Part shown: positions 7,892 to 16,455 of the stretch, one piece after another
Numbering within the stretch: the stretch's first letter is position 1
Layout of the letters: each line of letters opens with the position of its first letter
DNA from: Ensifer adhaerens
GTDB lineage: Bacteria > Pseudomonadota > Alphaproteobacteria > Rhizobiales > Rhizobiaceae
Length of the DNA: 64,000 bases
Reading direction: 5' to 3'
Assembly (NCBI RefSeq): GCF_013283195.1
Contig: NZ_JABEKT010000003.1
Coordinates: 374,604 to 438,603 of the forward strand
The notes under the pieces: model-generated
What the model was told of the DNA's origin: nothing
What the model saw: the letters and a program-made list of their open reading frames with translations, nothing else
Database searches by the model: none
Program-made: the position numbers and the translations under genes

Positions 7892-8998
7892 ATGACCGAC
7901 CAAATTCACAAGGACGTTCAAACGTCGACGCCCGGCATCGATCGCCGAAACCTGCTCAAGATGACGGGCGCCGGCGTCGCGGCCTTGGGGGCACTGTCCA
8001 TTTTCGATTCCACAACAGCAAAGGCTCAAGACATGTCCAACGGTGCGTCCAATTTCTACACCAGCGACCGCGTGACCCTGCAAAAGGTCACGTTCAAGAG
8101 CCAGTACCAGATGAATGTCGCCGGCAATCTCTACCTTCCCAACAACCTTGACCGCGCATCGAAAAACCCGGCGATCATCGTCGGCCATCCGATGGGTGCG
8201 GTGAAGGAGCAGAGCGCCAATCTCTACGCAACCAAGATGGCGGAACAGGGCTTTGTCGCCATGTCGATCGACTTGCCGTTCTGGGGTGAGAGCGAAGGCG
8301 CGTCCCGCAACCTGGTTTCGCCGGAAGTCTATGCCGAAGCCTTCAGCGCCGGCGTTGATTTCCTTGGATCGCAGGCCTTCGTCGATCGCGCCAATATCGG
8401 CGCCATCGGCGTGTGCGGCAGCGGCAGCTTCGTCATCAGCGCCGCCAAGATCGATCCGCGTATCAAGGCCGTCGCAACCGTCAGCATGTACGACATGGGC
8501 GCCGCCTTCCGCGATGCGCTGAACAAGTCCCAGACGGTCGAGCAGCGCAAGCAGTTCATTGCAACGGCGGCCGAACAGCGCTGGGCAGAGGCTGACGGCG
8601 CAGACATCCAGTACATCGGCGGCACAACGCTCGAACTGACGGCCGAAACGGATCCGATCCAGCGCGAGTTCTATGACTTCTACCGCACGCCGCGCGGAGA
8701 GTTCACGCCTGCAGGCGTTGCCAGAGAAACAACGACGAAGCCGACGCTTAGCAGCGCCGTGAAGTTCATGAACTTCTACCCGTTCAACGACATCGAGACG
8801 ATCTCCCCTCGACCGATGCTGTTCATCTCCGGCGACCAGGCGCATTCGAAGGAATTCAGCCAGGACGCCTACAATCGTGCTGCAGAGCCGAAGGAACTGG
8901 TCTGGATCAAGGGTGCCGGTCACGTCGATCTCTACGATCGCGTCGATCTTATCCCGTTCGACAGGCTCAAGGGCTTCTTCGATCAGCATCTCGCCTGA
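7892..8998 (+). CDS. Tat-exported alpha/beta hydrolase
   Basis: A 368-residue hydrolase with a twin-arginine signal: DRRNLLKMTGAGVAALGALS, then a cleavage-like site TAKAQD near residue 45, so it should act in the periplasm. The core has the alpha/beta hydrolase order: oxyanion segment GHPMGA, nucleophile elbow IGVCGSGSF with Cys at the nucleophile position as in dienelactone-hydrolase-like and YcjY-like proteins, acid segment FISGDQAHS, and histidine segment GAGHVDLY. Of two in-frame ATGs (7886 and 7892), the second is better spaced from AAGGAG at 7878-7883. It follows the MFS gene and precedes the cytochrome genes. Substrate unknown. Confidence 0.85.
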   Translation: MTDQIHKDVQTSTPGIDRRNLLKMTGAGVAALGALSIFDSTTAKAQDMSNGASNFYTSDRVTLQKVTFKSQYQMNVAGNLYLPNNLDRASKNPAIIVGHPMGAVKEQSANLYATKMAEQGFVAMSIDLPFWGESEGASRNLVSPEVYAEAFSAGVDFLGSQAFVDRANIGAIGVCGSGSFVISAAKIDPRIKAVATVSMYDMGAAFRDALNKSQTVEQRKQFIATAAEQRWAEADGADIQYIGGTTLELTAETDPIQREFYDFYRTPRGEFTPAGVARETTTKPTLSSAVKFMNFYPFNDIETISPRPMLFISGDQAHSKEFSQDAYNRAAEPKELVWIKGAGHVDLYDRVDLIPFDRLKGFFDQHLA

Positions 8999-9016
8999 GC
9001 GTCGTCCGGAATTTAA

Positions 9017-9044
9017 CCCTGCGGGGGCCGATCGGCTCCGCGGG
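9017..9044 (+). other. GC-rich intercistronic hairpin
   Basis: An imperfect inverted repeat (CCC-GCGG ... CCGC-GGG around GGCCGATCGGCT) lies 19 bases after the hydrolase stop. No T-run follows, so it may be a processing or stability element rather than a terminator. The cytochrome gene begins 57 bases later. Confidence 0.35.
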
Positions 9045-9100
9045 TCCTTGAACTACTAAACTCAGCAGCATTTCGTCGCCGGGCACCCAAGGAGCAAGCT

Positions 9101-9574
9101 ATGAACATTTTCCGTTGGTCCGGCTTGCTGGCCGTACCCTTCCTGCTCGTCCTGGCAGGCTATTTTCTGGTCGAAACCCAGCTAGCTCCCACGCCGGCTT
9201 TGGCAGCTCCGAACGCAGTGACATTTCCACCTCTTGAACAGCTGGAACACTACACGACGGTTCGGCGCGGGATCACCCGCGAGCACATGCTGACAAGCCG
9301 TGAGGCCCTGGCCGCACTCAAGGCTGGACTGCCTGTTCCCACCGGCACTCATATGGTCCTCGTCGATTATCAGAGCGACGTTCTCACACGCTATCTGGTT
9401 GGCCAGAAAACCGGTGATGGCGCAGACGAATGGGAATATCAGTGGTTCTGGCCCGATCAGACCGTCAAGGCCGACGAAAATGTCGCTCGCTGTTATTCCT
9501 GCCACCGGTCAAAACAGTCCGAGCAGTTCCTGTTCACCTTCGATGGCGCCATCTCCGATGATGATCCGCTCTGA
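9101..9574 (+). CDS. Cytochrome P460-family protein, periplasmic
   Basis: A 157-residue protein with an N-terminal signal/anchor (about 7-24, GLLAVPFLLVLAGYFLVE) and, near its C-terminus, a single haem-c site CYSCH within ARCYSCHRSKQSEQFLFT. The fold region (YTTVRRGITREHMLTSREAL, WEYQWFWPDQTVK) matches the cytochrome P460 family, some members of which oxidise hydroxylamine or sit in poorly known periplasmic electron-transfer roles. The cross-linking Lys typical of catalytic P460 proteins cannot be placed with certainty. It is immediately followed by the DUF4405-type membrane protein, a plausible redox partner. Confidence 0.82.
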   Translation: MNIFRWSGLLAVPFLLVLAGYFLVETQLAPTPALAAPNAVTFPPLEQLEHYTTVRRGITREHMLTSREALAALKAGLPVPTGTHMVLVDYQSDVLTRYLVGQKTGDGADEWEYQWFWPDQTVKADENVARCYSCHRSKQSEQFLFTFDGAISDDDPL

Positions 9575-9591
9575 TGGTGAGGAGTAACGCC

Positions 9592-10290
9592 ATGCTCCGG
9601 CTCGTGAATGACCGTCTTTTGCTACCGGCCGGCATGGCCGCGCTCCTGGTGCTGTCGCTTGCCTACTGGTGGCTCGACAACGGCCCGCATGAGATCTTTG
9701 GCACACTGTTGTTCGGACTTCTGGCGTGGCACCTTTCCACCAACAGGCGCTGGTTTTTAAACCTTCGCGTCGGCCGGTATGACGTCCGCCGATGGGCGGT
9801 CGTGGCGATCCACACGTGGCTCGCGATCAACATGGCGGTCCTGCTTGTCACCAGCGTTCTGATCTCGCATTCAATCCTCAGCATCTTCCAGTTTACCAAC
9901 AATGCCGGTGTCATCGAACTTCACTGGTTCTCGGCCTATTGGGTGGTCATGATCATTGCCGTCCATATCGGCACTCATTGGCCACGGGTCATGGCTGCGG
10001 CCGGAGCGCTGTTCAGGCTCGCTCCATCGCGGCTCAGGGCAGGTCTATTCAGGTTTCTGGCCCTGATGCTTCTGGCGTTCGGCGCTTGGAGTTTTGTTGT
10101 TCTCGGCGTCTCGACGAAACTGATGTTTGGCTACAGCTTGGATTTCTGGGACTTCACCACGTCGGTGACGCCATTTTTCGCGCATTGGGCGGCGGTCGTC
10201 GCCGGTGTCGCCGTGCTTTCGTACTATTCGATGGCTGGTCTGAGGTCAGCCGGGAAGCTTCGCTATCAATCAAGGAATGGTGGAACATGA
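9592..10290 (+). CDS. Membrane protein with DUF4405/cytochrome b-like histidines
   Basis: A 232-residue protein with five to six membrane segments. Histidines sit in or near segments (LLAWHLSTNRRWF, AIHTWLAI, HWFSAYWVVMIIAVHIGTHW, FFAHWAAV), the pattern of cytochrome b561-like or DUF4405 proteins that may bind haem and pass electrons between the quinone pool and the periplasm. The ATG at 9592 has GGTGAGGAG about 8 bases upstream and is preferred over the one at 9574. The gene's TGA overlaps the ATG of the next gene. Its place between cytochrome P460 and an exported cyclophilin-like protein suggests an envelope redox unit. Confidence 0.72.
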   Translation: MLRLVNDRLLLPAGMAALLVLSLAYWWLDNGPHEIFGTLLFGLLAWHLSTNRRWFLNLRVGRYDVRRWAVVAIHTWLAINMAVLLVTSVLISHSILSIFQFTNNAGVIELHWFSAYWVVMIIAVHIGTHWPRVMAAAGALFRLAPSRLRAGLFRFLALMLLAFGAWSFVVLGVSTKLMFGYSLDFWDFTTSVTPFFAHWAAVVAGVAVLSYYSMAGLRSAGKLRYQSRNGGT

Positions 10291-10703
10291 AATATCTTGC
10301 AAAAACGGCTTTCGTCGCCGCCTCGCTCACAATGCCAATTGGAGGATCCGCTTTGGCCCAACATCGCATTTCGATTTCGTCCGACTGGGGCAACGTCACC
10401 GCCGAGCTGGCCGATAACGCGGCTGCTCGCGCCCTGTCGGAAATGCTGCCGTTGACGATTGAGATGGACGATCATCTGCGCCGGGAAAAGACCGGAAACC
10501 TGCCTTCTGCCTTGCCGGCGGCGTCGCGCCAGCGCGAATTTTCAACGGGCACGCTTGGTCTGTGGAGTTCGGGAGACTTCGTCATTTACTACCGTGATGG
10601 ACGCGTGCCATCGCCCGGCATCGTCATTCTGGGTCAAGTCCAGGGCGATGTCTCTATCTTTGACCGTCCTGGCAAGGTGACCATCAAAATTCAGAGTGAG
10701 TAG
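10287..10703 (+). CDS. Exported cyclophilin-like fold protein
   Basis: A 138-residue protein with a Sec signal (MKYLAKTAFVAASLTMPIGG, cleavage near ALAQH) followed by a domain of about 110 residues: isoleucine-rich strand RISISSDWGNVTAELA, helix ARALSEMLPLTIEM, and LGLWSSGDFVIYYRDG. This matches the bacterial cyclophilin-like family (DUF of about 115 residues), which has the cyclophilin barrel but lacks known prolyl-isomerase residues. The start overlaps the previous stop (ATGA), indicating translational coupling. In other genomes such genes often accompany LysR and hydrolase/reductase genes like those here. Role unknown. Confidence 0.75.
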   Translation: MKYLAKTAFVAASLTMPIGGSALAQHRISISSDWGNVTAELADNAAARALSEMLPLTIEMDDHLRREKTGNLPSALPAASRQREFSTGTLGLWSSGDFVIYYRDGRVPSPGIVILGQVQGDVSIFDRPGKVTIKIQSE

Positions 10704-10837
10704 ATGCGCTTGCATTAACGCCTTGAAAGCAATCGAACCGGCCCCATCTCCAAAAAATCTGATGGACCACGATGGCTTACAAATTAGTTGGCTGCTTAAC
10801 TTACTGAACAATTTCCATTTTTTCGTGTATGAAGACA

Positions 10838-11008
10838 TCAACTCGCGATGAGAGGGCGGACCAGGGGGATCACCTTCGTGCCGTAGAGCTCAATACTGTT
10901 CATGAGGTTCTCATGGGCCATGGGGCCTGCTGAGTATTTCATCTGGAACCGTGAAATGCCAAGTGTCCGTGCGGTCCTAGCTATCTTCCTTACGACCGTC
11001 TCCGGCGA
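10838..11008 (-). pseudogene. C-terminal remnant of an LLM flavin-dependent monooxygenase
   Basis: The minus strand reads 56 codons to a TGA: SPETVVRKIARTARTLGI, then FQMKYSAGPMAHENLMNSIE and LYGTKVIPLVRPLIAS. This is the well-conserved C-terminal end of luciferase-like (LLM class) monooxygenases (GSPE-V ... M-HE--M-SIEL--T-V-P--R). The rest of the gene is absent, and upstream frames are broken. 11009-11254 holds no further gene I recognise, though KKIRDRLGKERGW in the minus strand may be another scrap. Confidence 0.7.
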
Positions 11009-11254
11009 CCTGCATAAAGTGAACCATGTTCGATCTCGTTTTCAAAATCCTGCTCAGCCACCGGCGACCAACCGCGCTCCTTGCCAAGGCGATCCCGGAT
11101 CTTCTTAAAAATAGAGGCCGTCTCAAAGACACAGAGGGCAACTGAAGGCAGTTCCGCTGGATACACTATGCAACGTCAGGGGTCCAAAACTGGAACTGGT
11201 ACTTCCGTCGAATGGACGCTGAGAATGGCGCCATACAACGGATGTTCGCGCGGC

Positions 11255-11662
11255 TTACACCGACGTGTCCCAAGGGTTGATCACGGAGGCGTCCGTGTCT
11301 TCGAAATCCTTGACGTTGCGTGTGACGAGGATGAGATCGTGGATGATAGCGGTCGCAGCGATCAACCCGTCGATATCGCCGCGGGGGCGGATTGCCGCGA
11401 TGCGCCCCCATTCGACCGCGATTTGGTCGGTTATCGGCAAAATGCGGTCGCTATGGTCGTGGCGCAGCTTGCGCAGCCATTCGGTGAGGTGCGCGGCAGA
11501 CTTGGGATCCGACCTCTGTTTCAGGGCAATGCCGCGCATAACTTCGCCGAGGGTAAGCGCACTCAGGTGGATGCTGAGCGGATCGACAGAGCGCAGCCAA
11601 GACACTGCCTGCGGCGTGCCGCGTCGTGCCTCTGAGACGATGTTGGTGTCAACCAGATACAT
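11255..11662 (-). CDS. vapC: VapC-type PIN-domain toxin
   Basis: A 135-residue PIN-domain ribonuclease. The acidic metal-binding residues are in place: Asp5 (MYLVDTNIVSE), Glu40 (LTLGEVMRG), Asp96/Asp98 (RGDIDGLIAATA) and Asp119 (TRNVKDFED). It is close to the FitB/VapC group of toxins that cleave RNA, often initiator tRNA. Its ATG overlaps the end of the antitoxin gene, so it is translated after the antitoxin, as usual. The pair forms a type II toxin-antitoxin module, probably helping to keep this accessory region. Confidence 0.93.
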   Translation of the reverse strand: MYLVDTNIVSEARRGTPQAVSWLRSVDPLSIHLSALTLGEVMRGIALKQRSDPKSAAHLTEWLRKLRHDHSDRILPITDQIAVEWGRIAAIRPRGDIDGLIAATAIIHDLILVTRNVKDFEDTDASVINPWDTSV

Positions 11663-11916
11663 CAGAAGGCCACATCGCGGCTTGGCGTCTTGACGCGTGC
11701 ACTCACCGCATCAGCGAGCTGATCGTCCCACGCGGGACCGCCAAGCAGATCATCGACCAGCGTCGGCCGACCGGCACGCAGAGCGTCGTAGTCATGAGCG
11801 GACAGTACGACAGCCGCGCGCTCACCGCGCAGCGTGACAATCTGCGGCCCCTCACGGCGCGCCTTCTGCACTACCTTCGAGAATTGGTTCTTGGCGTCCT
11901 GCAGTTGCCATTCCAT
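11662..11916 (-). CDS. vapB: Phd/YefM-family antitoxin
   Basis: An 84-residue antitoxin. The N-terminal half (MEWQLQDAKNQFSKVVQKAR, then GPQIVTLRGERAAVVLSAHDY) is the Phd/YefM DNA-binding fold. The C-terminal tail is the likely toxin-wrapping segment. It should neutralise the PIN toxin encoded next and repress the operon. The palindrome at 11932-11950, 16 bases upstream of the ATG, is the probable operator. Confidence 0.92.
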   Translation of the reverse strand: MEWQLQDAKNQFSKVVQKARREGPQIVTLRGERAAVVLSAHDYDALRAGRPTLVDDLLGGPAWDDQLADAVSARVKTPSRDVAF

Positions 11917-11931
11917 GACTCGCCTCCAAAT

Positions 11932-11950
11932 TAGCTAGACTGTCTAGCTA
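11932..11950. promoter_or_regulatory. Perfect palindromic operator of the toxin-antitoxin operon
   Basis: TAGCTAGAC-T-GTCTAGCTA: two perfect 9-base arms around one base, just upstream of the antitoxin start on the minus strand. Such sites bind the antitoxin or the toxin-antitoxin complex. Confidence 0.75.
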
Positions 11951-12110
11951 TATAATCCTGTTTTTCTACCATTGAAAGAGCCAATGTACCACACGGCCGA
12001 TCGATGGCCGGCGCGCGACGCCGCACGATCGGCGATCTCGCTTGTCAGTCCGCACGGACGACCGATTCTCCTCACGGCACAAAACCATGGCTACCAACAA
12101 TACCACTTCG

Positions 12111-12190
12111 TCGTTTCCAGTCGATACATTATGCGATCTTCGTGGCCCAAATGGTGAACATCACAGCAACAAGCCGTGCAGGGCTCGTGA
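12111..12190 (+). repeat. Dispersed coding fragment, copy 2
   Basis: The stretch TCGATACATTATGCGATCTT, continuing with GTGAACATCACAGCAACAAG, matches 5165-5230 and 60911-60975. One base is inserted relative to copy 1 after the GGCCCAAA, which breaks the reading frame (DTLCDL, then VNITATSRAGL in another frame). It is a remnant of the same lost gene as copies 1 and 3. Confidence 0.55.
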
Positions 12191-13008
12191 GAGCAGGTCC
12201 ACCTGTGAACAGCAGGATTGCGCCCCATGCCGGTCTATTGAGTGACGGTTGCCGTCACCCAAAAGCGGACATCCGCGCACCTGAACAGTATGGCATCTTC
12301 ATCATGGGCAGCCAATGGCAGTAGCTTTGTAGAACCGGAAGCTAAGCCCCATTCCGTTCCCTAGAGTCTCAAATGCCCCGAACTAATCTCAAGCTTCTTC
12401 CCGGTGAGGAGATCCCTCGCCGTGCTCGGGCACGGCGGCACGGCCTCCAACTACTACAACGGCATTCGTCGAGGCTGGATCAATGAGGATTTGAACACCG
12501 TCGAGGACTACCGCCGGTGAGCTTGTTGCCGTTGAAGCGGATGAAGTTGACGAGATCGGACATTGGAAGGTCTCCTTTGGTTCGCGTTGCCGATGGTCAC
12601 GACAAACGGCCGAGAAAGGACCGGCTGCACCCGATAGGGACGGAGTGAAACGGAGCGCCCAGACCGGAGCGATTTTGGTGCGCGAGGAGATCCCGCGGGA
12701 TCGGGGAAAATCGTTTCGGGCGAAGGTTGCCGGCGGGCTGATCAGCCGCAGTGATCCATCCTTCAAGGCACCGCGAGCCAAAGGAGATCTTCTGGCCCTA
12801 CGATTCCGTCATCGTCCGCTTCAACGGTAGCAAACGGGCCGATAGCTGAAGGCAAAGCAACGAGCCAACCATTGATTGAACAACAGAATTGATGCAACAA
12901 TACTGTCTTGATCAGCTATTTCGTGGGTATCTGCATACCCCTACTCGACATCATCGCATCGATTAAGTCCCGCCCTTTGGGCAGATTTTTACAGGATGGA
13001 GAATTGCC
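12191..13008. other. Stretch of more than 800 bases without a supported gene
   Basis: I see only scraps. A small hairpin GTGACGG-TTG-CCGTCAC lies at 12242-12258. A 27-codon minus-strand frame at 12480-12563 has a ribosome binding site (MSDLVNFIRFNGNKLTGG) and may be the 5' end of a lost gene. A plus-strand frame ending at about 12520 (LGHGGTASNYYNGIRRGW) may be a lost 3' end. None is convincing. The promoter of the caspase-like gene should lie near 12900-13000. Confidence 0.4.
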
Positions 13009-14880
13009 GTGTCCGGACCTAAGGATCGCATCTTCGTGTCGATCGCGGTATCCAAACCCGATGGCGGGCTTGAAGCACTCCCAGGCGCGATTAAGGCCTC
13101 GGAACGGATGGCGGCTTGGGCAAACGCACACGGCTACATCTCCCTGCTGGTAAACGACAACCTCTTTGCCGAGGTCACAACAGATCTGCTACGCAACAAG
13201 ATTGCCAAGGCAATTGAGGAAGTTACCGATCGAACGGCCCTTCGGCGGCTTGTCGTTTTTTTTGCCGGTCACGGCGCTGCACTCGGCATCGACGATCAGA
13301 ACTGGATGCTCAGCAACTGGAACAAGCGACCGACCGAAGCAGTAAAACTCTCCTCGCTGCAGCGCATGCTCGAATACTACGGACCCGAACAGGTGACGAT
13401 CATTGGCGATGCGTGTCAGGAATTTTCAGCCAGGTTCATGGACACCATCGGCAGTGCCATACTCGACAAAACCGAGGAAAACCGTCGAGACTTCGAACTC
13501 GACCGCTTTTTTCCGGTCGATGCTGGAAGGCAGGCTTTCATGATCAAGGCCAAGGGTGAGAAAGAAGCCTTCTGTCTCTTTACCGAGGTTATGCTCGACG
13601 CCCTGGAGGGTGATGCTCCGGAGAAGTACTTCGAGACGATCGACGGCAGCCGCCATATCACCAGCCAGACGCTGGCAAGATACCTGAAGGACAATCTGGC
13701 GATTGAAGCGGGCAAATACGGCGTGCGCATGGATCCACGCCCTCACCCCGGTTTTTATACCGATCGAATTTATTATTCGGCTCCACCACCGGGCGGGCCA
13801 GGAACGCCACCCGATGCAATGTTGGCAGAAAGGGAGCCCAACCCATCCGACGGCGTCGGGGAAGCGGCAACGCCACGTCGCAGAATGGTCGGGAAGGTGA
13901 ACCTGACCGCGGTCAAGAATGTTGATAGCCACTTGCCAGCGCTGAGGGAAAAGCGTCGAGAAAAGGTGGATGCCTATCGGGCGGCGGCAGGAGAAGAAGT
14001 TCGCGATCACTTTGAAACTGGCTGCGGCATTTGTTTCACCGGAACAGCCGTTGGTGAGGTCCGTGCTTCGCGGGGATGGCTGTCGCAGGATTATCTACCC
14101 CCGAATTGGTATCGCCTGGAACTGAGCGACGAGCAAAATCCGCTGCTATGGGCAGATATCCTGGTTAATCTCGCCGACGGGAGCATCGCCTCGGCCTGCG
14201 TCGTACAGAATTTTATTACCGCCCTGCATTCCTACGAAAACGGCGCAGTCAACGTTCTGCATAGACCGCTGTTTTCCCAATATGGCGAAGGCGAAGACGT
14301 CATCGAAATGCTTGGCAAAATGCAGGCTGGTTTGCTGACTGAGGAGCAGATAGTCGACGCGGCAGCGGATCTGCGCCGGGGCAAGCACCGTGTGCTTACG
14401 ATGGGGGCAATAGTTGCGCAGTTCTACGATTCCATACGCGACACAAAAGGTCTGCGATCGATTGCTGCATTCTACGCCGAACACCAACAACCGATACCGC
14501 TCGATGTGGTGCTTTTTGGCGGGGGCAAACTCTATGCCAAAGACGGTGATCTGCTTGCCGATATCCCGGCGACCAGTGCGCGTCCCCCGCGCTCGCAGAC
14601 CGAGCAGCGGCGAAGGTATACATTTGAAGCAACGCCTGAAGTTACCCAACATCCCGTGGCCGGTCGGATTCCATGGATGCGCCAGGCTTGGAGCGCCATT
14701 GAAACTGCGGATTGCGATCCCAGCGCGGAAACGTGGCGCGCGCTAGCCTTGTCTGCCCTGCCGCACCTCGGCACAGGACCATTCAGCCAGGTTAGGCGAG
14801 AGGGGCGCGACGCTCTGTTCGCTCTCGCCGGCGTTACAAGCGACAGTGAAGATCCTGCGCATCTGATGGCGCACGACTGA
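13009..14880 (+). CDS. Caspase-like (peptidase C14 / CHAT-type) protein
   Basis: A 623-residue protein. Residues about 5-250 form a caspase-hemoglobinase fold: the strand and catalytic His in RRLVVFFAGHGAA (His88), and the strand and catalytic Cys in VTIIGDACQEFS (Cys136), the spacing expected of metacaspase-like or CHAT proteases. After a Pro/Gly-rich linker (about 255-300, APPPGGPGTPP) a roughly 320-residue C-terminal region follows that I do not recognise. The start is a GTG at 13009 preceded by GGATGGAG. No signal peptide or membrane segment is evident. The alpha/beta hydrolase gene follows after 23 bases with its own ribosome binding site, so the two are one operon. A bacterial conflict or cell-death effector role is inferred from the domain type. 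Confidence 0.82.
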   Translation: MSGPKDRIFVSIAVSKPDGGLEALPGAIKASERMAAWANAHGYISLLVNDNLFAEVTTDLLRNKIAKAIEEVTDRTALRRLVVFFAGHGAALGIDDQNWMLSNWNKRPTEAVKLSSLQRMLEYYGPEQVTIIGDACQEFSARFMDTIGSAILDKTEENRRDFELDRFFPVDAGRQAFMIKAKGEKEAFCLFTEVMLDALEGDAPEKYFETIDGSRHITSQTLARYLKDNLAIEAGKYGVRMDPRPHPGFYTDRIYYSAPPPGGPGTPPDAMLAEREPNPSDGVGEAATPRRRMVGKVNLTAVKNVDSHLPALREKRREKVDAYRAAAGEEVRDHFETGCGICFTGTAVGEVRASRGWLSQDYLPPNWYRLELSDEQNPLLWADILVNLADGSIASACVVQNFITALHSYENGAVNVLHRPLFSQYGEGEDVIEMLGKMQAGLLTEEQIVDAAADLRRGKHRVLTMGAIVAQFYDSIRDTKGLRSIAAFYAEHQQPIPLDVVLFGGGKLYAKDGDLLADIPATSARPPRSQTEQRRRYTFEATPEVTQHPVAGRIPWMRQAWSAIETADCDPSAETWRALALSALPHLGTGPFSQVRREGRDALFALAGVTSDSEDPAHLMAHD

Positions 14881-14903
14881 CCATCTACCGGGAGGAAAAG
14901 ACA

Positions 14904-15791
14904 ATGCGGATGATACTGGTTCATGGCATTTCGCAGGAAGGCAAGAGCGAGCAGCAGATCCACGATGAATGGTTGGCTCCGTTGCGCGCGACCTTCACAA
15001 GGCTCGGCAACGATCCGCTTGGCCGCCTGACCCGGATCGACGCTGCGTTTTATGGCAACCTGCTTGACGAAAACAGTTCACCTTGGCTTAAATCGGAGCT
15101 GCTCGCCATGGGAGCCGAAGAAGCGGATGACGAATTCGACGAATTCGCCGTTCAGGCCTTAGAAGAAATGGCGCTCGTCATCGGCGTCACCAAGGAGCAG
15201 ATCGAGGCGGAGGCCGCAGAGACAACTGTACCGATGGGAAAGGGCCCCCACAAGAAGTGGCTGAAGGCCATCGCGCGCGCCGTCGAGAAAGTCTCACCCT
15301 TCAAGGGCACCATCGCCCTGCGTACCCTTGGCCAGGCACATGCCTATATCCGCAACCAGCATGTGCACAATCTCATCAACGACAAGGTTCGTCCCTTGTT
15401 TGAGGACGACGAACCGGCGATCGTCGTGTCGCACTCGCTGGGAACGATCGTATCCTATGCACTGCTGCGCGAATTTGCTCGCAATGAGAGACCGCGCGAG
15501 ATCCCGCTTTGGCTCACGCTCGGGTCCCCCCTGGGAATAGGCTCGGTTCGTAAAGGTTTCACCAAGCCGCGCGTGCGCCCAGCCAATGTGGCGCGGTGGA
15601 TCAACGGTGCGGATCCTGAGGACTTTGTAGCGTTGCATCCCGCTCTGGCCGCTAAAGACTATGGCCCTGACGTAGAGAACATTTCGGACATCGAGAACGG
15701 ATGGGAAAATCCGCACAACATCATCGCCTATTTGGGCGATGATCGGATCGCCACAGCAATCGCGGATGCATCGCCACGTCCTTCGCCTTGA
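14904..15791 (+). CDS. Alpha/beta hydrolase partner of the caspase-like protein
   Basis: A 295-residue lipase/esterase-like protein. The oxyanion segment ILVHGISQEGK is at the N-terminus. The nucleophile elbow is VVSHSLGTIVSYALL with Ser178. The acid is probably an Asp in NGADPEDFVAL and the His is in ENPHNIIAYL. About 100 residues between strand 1 and the nucleophile are an unusual acidic helical insertion (EEADDEFDEFAVQALEEMAL, KEQIEAEAAE). No export signal is visible. GGGAGGAAAAG precedes the ATG. Coupled to the caspase-like gene, it may be an effector activated by proteolysis, or a lipase acting on membranes. Both are inferences. Confidence 0.8.
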   Translation: MRMILVHGISQEGKSEQQIHDEWLAPLRATFTRLGNDPLGRLTRIDAAFYGNLLDENSSPWLKSELLAMGAEEADDEFDEFAVQALEEMALVIGVTKEQIEAEAAETTVPMGKGPHKKWLKAIARAVEKVSPFKGTIALRTLGQAHAYIRNQHVHNLINDKVRPLFEDDEPAIVVSHSLGTIVSYALLREFARNERPREIPLWLTLGSPLGIGSVRKGFTKPRVRPANVARWINGADPEDFVALHPALAAKDYGPDVENISDIENGWENPHNIIAYLGDDRIATAIADASPRPSP

Positions 15792-15986
15792 AGGGATGTG
15801 CACCAGCGACACCGTGTTCATGGAGGCCAACCCATCGATGTTGTTGTTGCGAAGTGCAAGCTTAGTTATTGAACCTAGACTGTCCAACTCTCACCGATTC
15901 GACCAAACAGCGCGTCCAGCCAGTACGAATGTATTGGCTTATGATGCCGGCTTGCCTTCGGCATTGCCGAGCCAACTGGGATTGCT

Positions 15987-16409
15987 TCACAACGTGTTAG
16001 AAAAATAATCGATCCCGGCTTGCGCGCATTGGCTGTCCTGGGCGGGTGTACCGGAACTGACACCGACTGCTCCAACAACCTCGCCATCAAAAACGACTGG
16101 AATTCCTCCTGCGACAACAAGCAGGCGTCCGCCGATGCTGGAGTTGATGCCATAAGCTGGCTTGCCCGGTTGGCATACTTCGCCGTAGCTTTCAGTCGTG
16201 CGTTTAGCGCCGGCCGCAGTGTATGCCTTGTCCTGAGCAATTACTTTGCTCGTGATTTTGCCGCCATCCATGCGTTCAAAAGCAATCAATTGTCCTGACT
16301 CGTCCGAGACTGCAATGCACATGGGAACGCCGATCTCCACGGCCTTGTCGCGTGCACCAGCGATGATAGTGCGCGCATCATCCACGCTCAGGCGCTTAAC
16401 GTTCAACAT
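15987..16409 (-). CDS. GlcG/HbpS-family protein (DUF336)
   Basis: A 140-residue protein of the GlcG/HbpS family: LSVDDARTIIAGARDKAVEI, then PMCIAVSDESGQLIAFERMD and the Gly-rich end VVGAVGVSSGTPAQD. Members are small soluble proteins of unclear role found beside glycolate, propanediol and sugar catabolic genes; HbpS binds haem. It is the last gene of the ten-gene minus-strand operon that starts at 25122, 46 bases after the ROK kinase. 15792-15986 holds no gene. Confidence 0.85.
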   Translation of the reverse strand: MLNVKRLSVDDARTIIAGARDKAVEIGVPMCIAVSDESGQLIAFERMDGGKITSKVIAQDKAYTAAGAKRTTESYGEVCQPGKPAYGINSSIGGRLLVVAGGIPVVFDGEVVGAVGVSSGTPAQDSQCAQAGIDYFSNTL

Positions 16410-16455
16410 ACTCTGAATTCTTCCTGCAGATTGGGCTACGGGTTACGGTCGCAGC

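Noticed and set aside
7694-8989. A 431-codon minus-strand open frame
   Set aside because: It is antisense to the Tat-exported hydrolase gene, which has clear motifs and a ribosome binding site. The minus frame shows neither.
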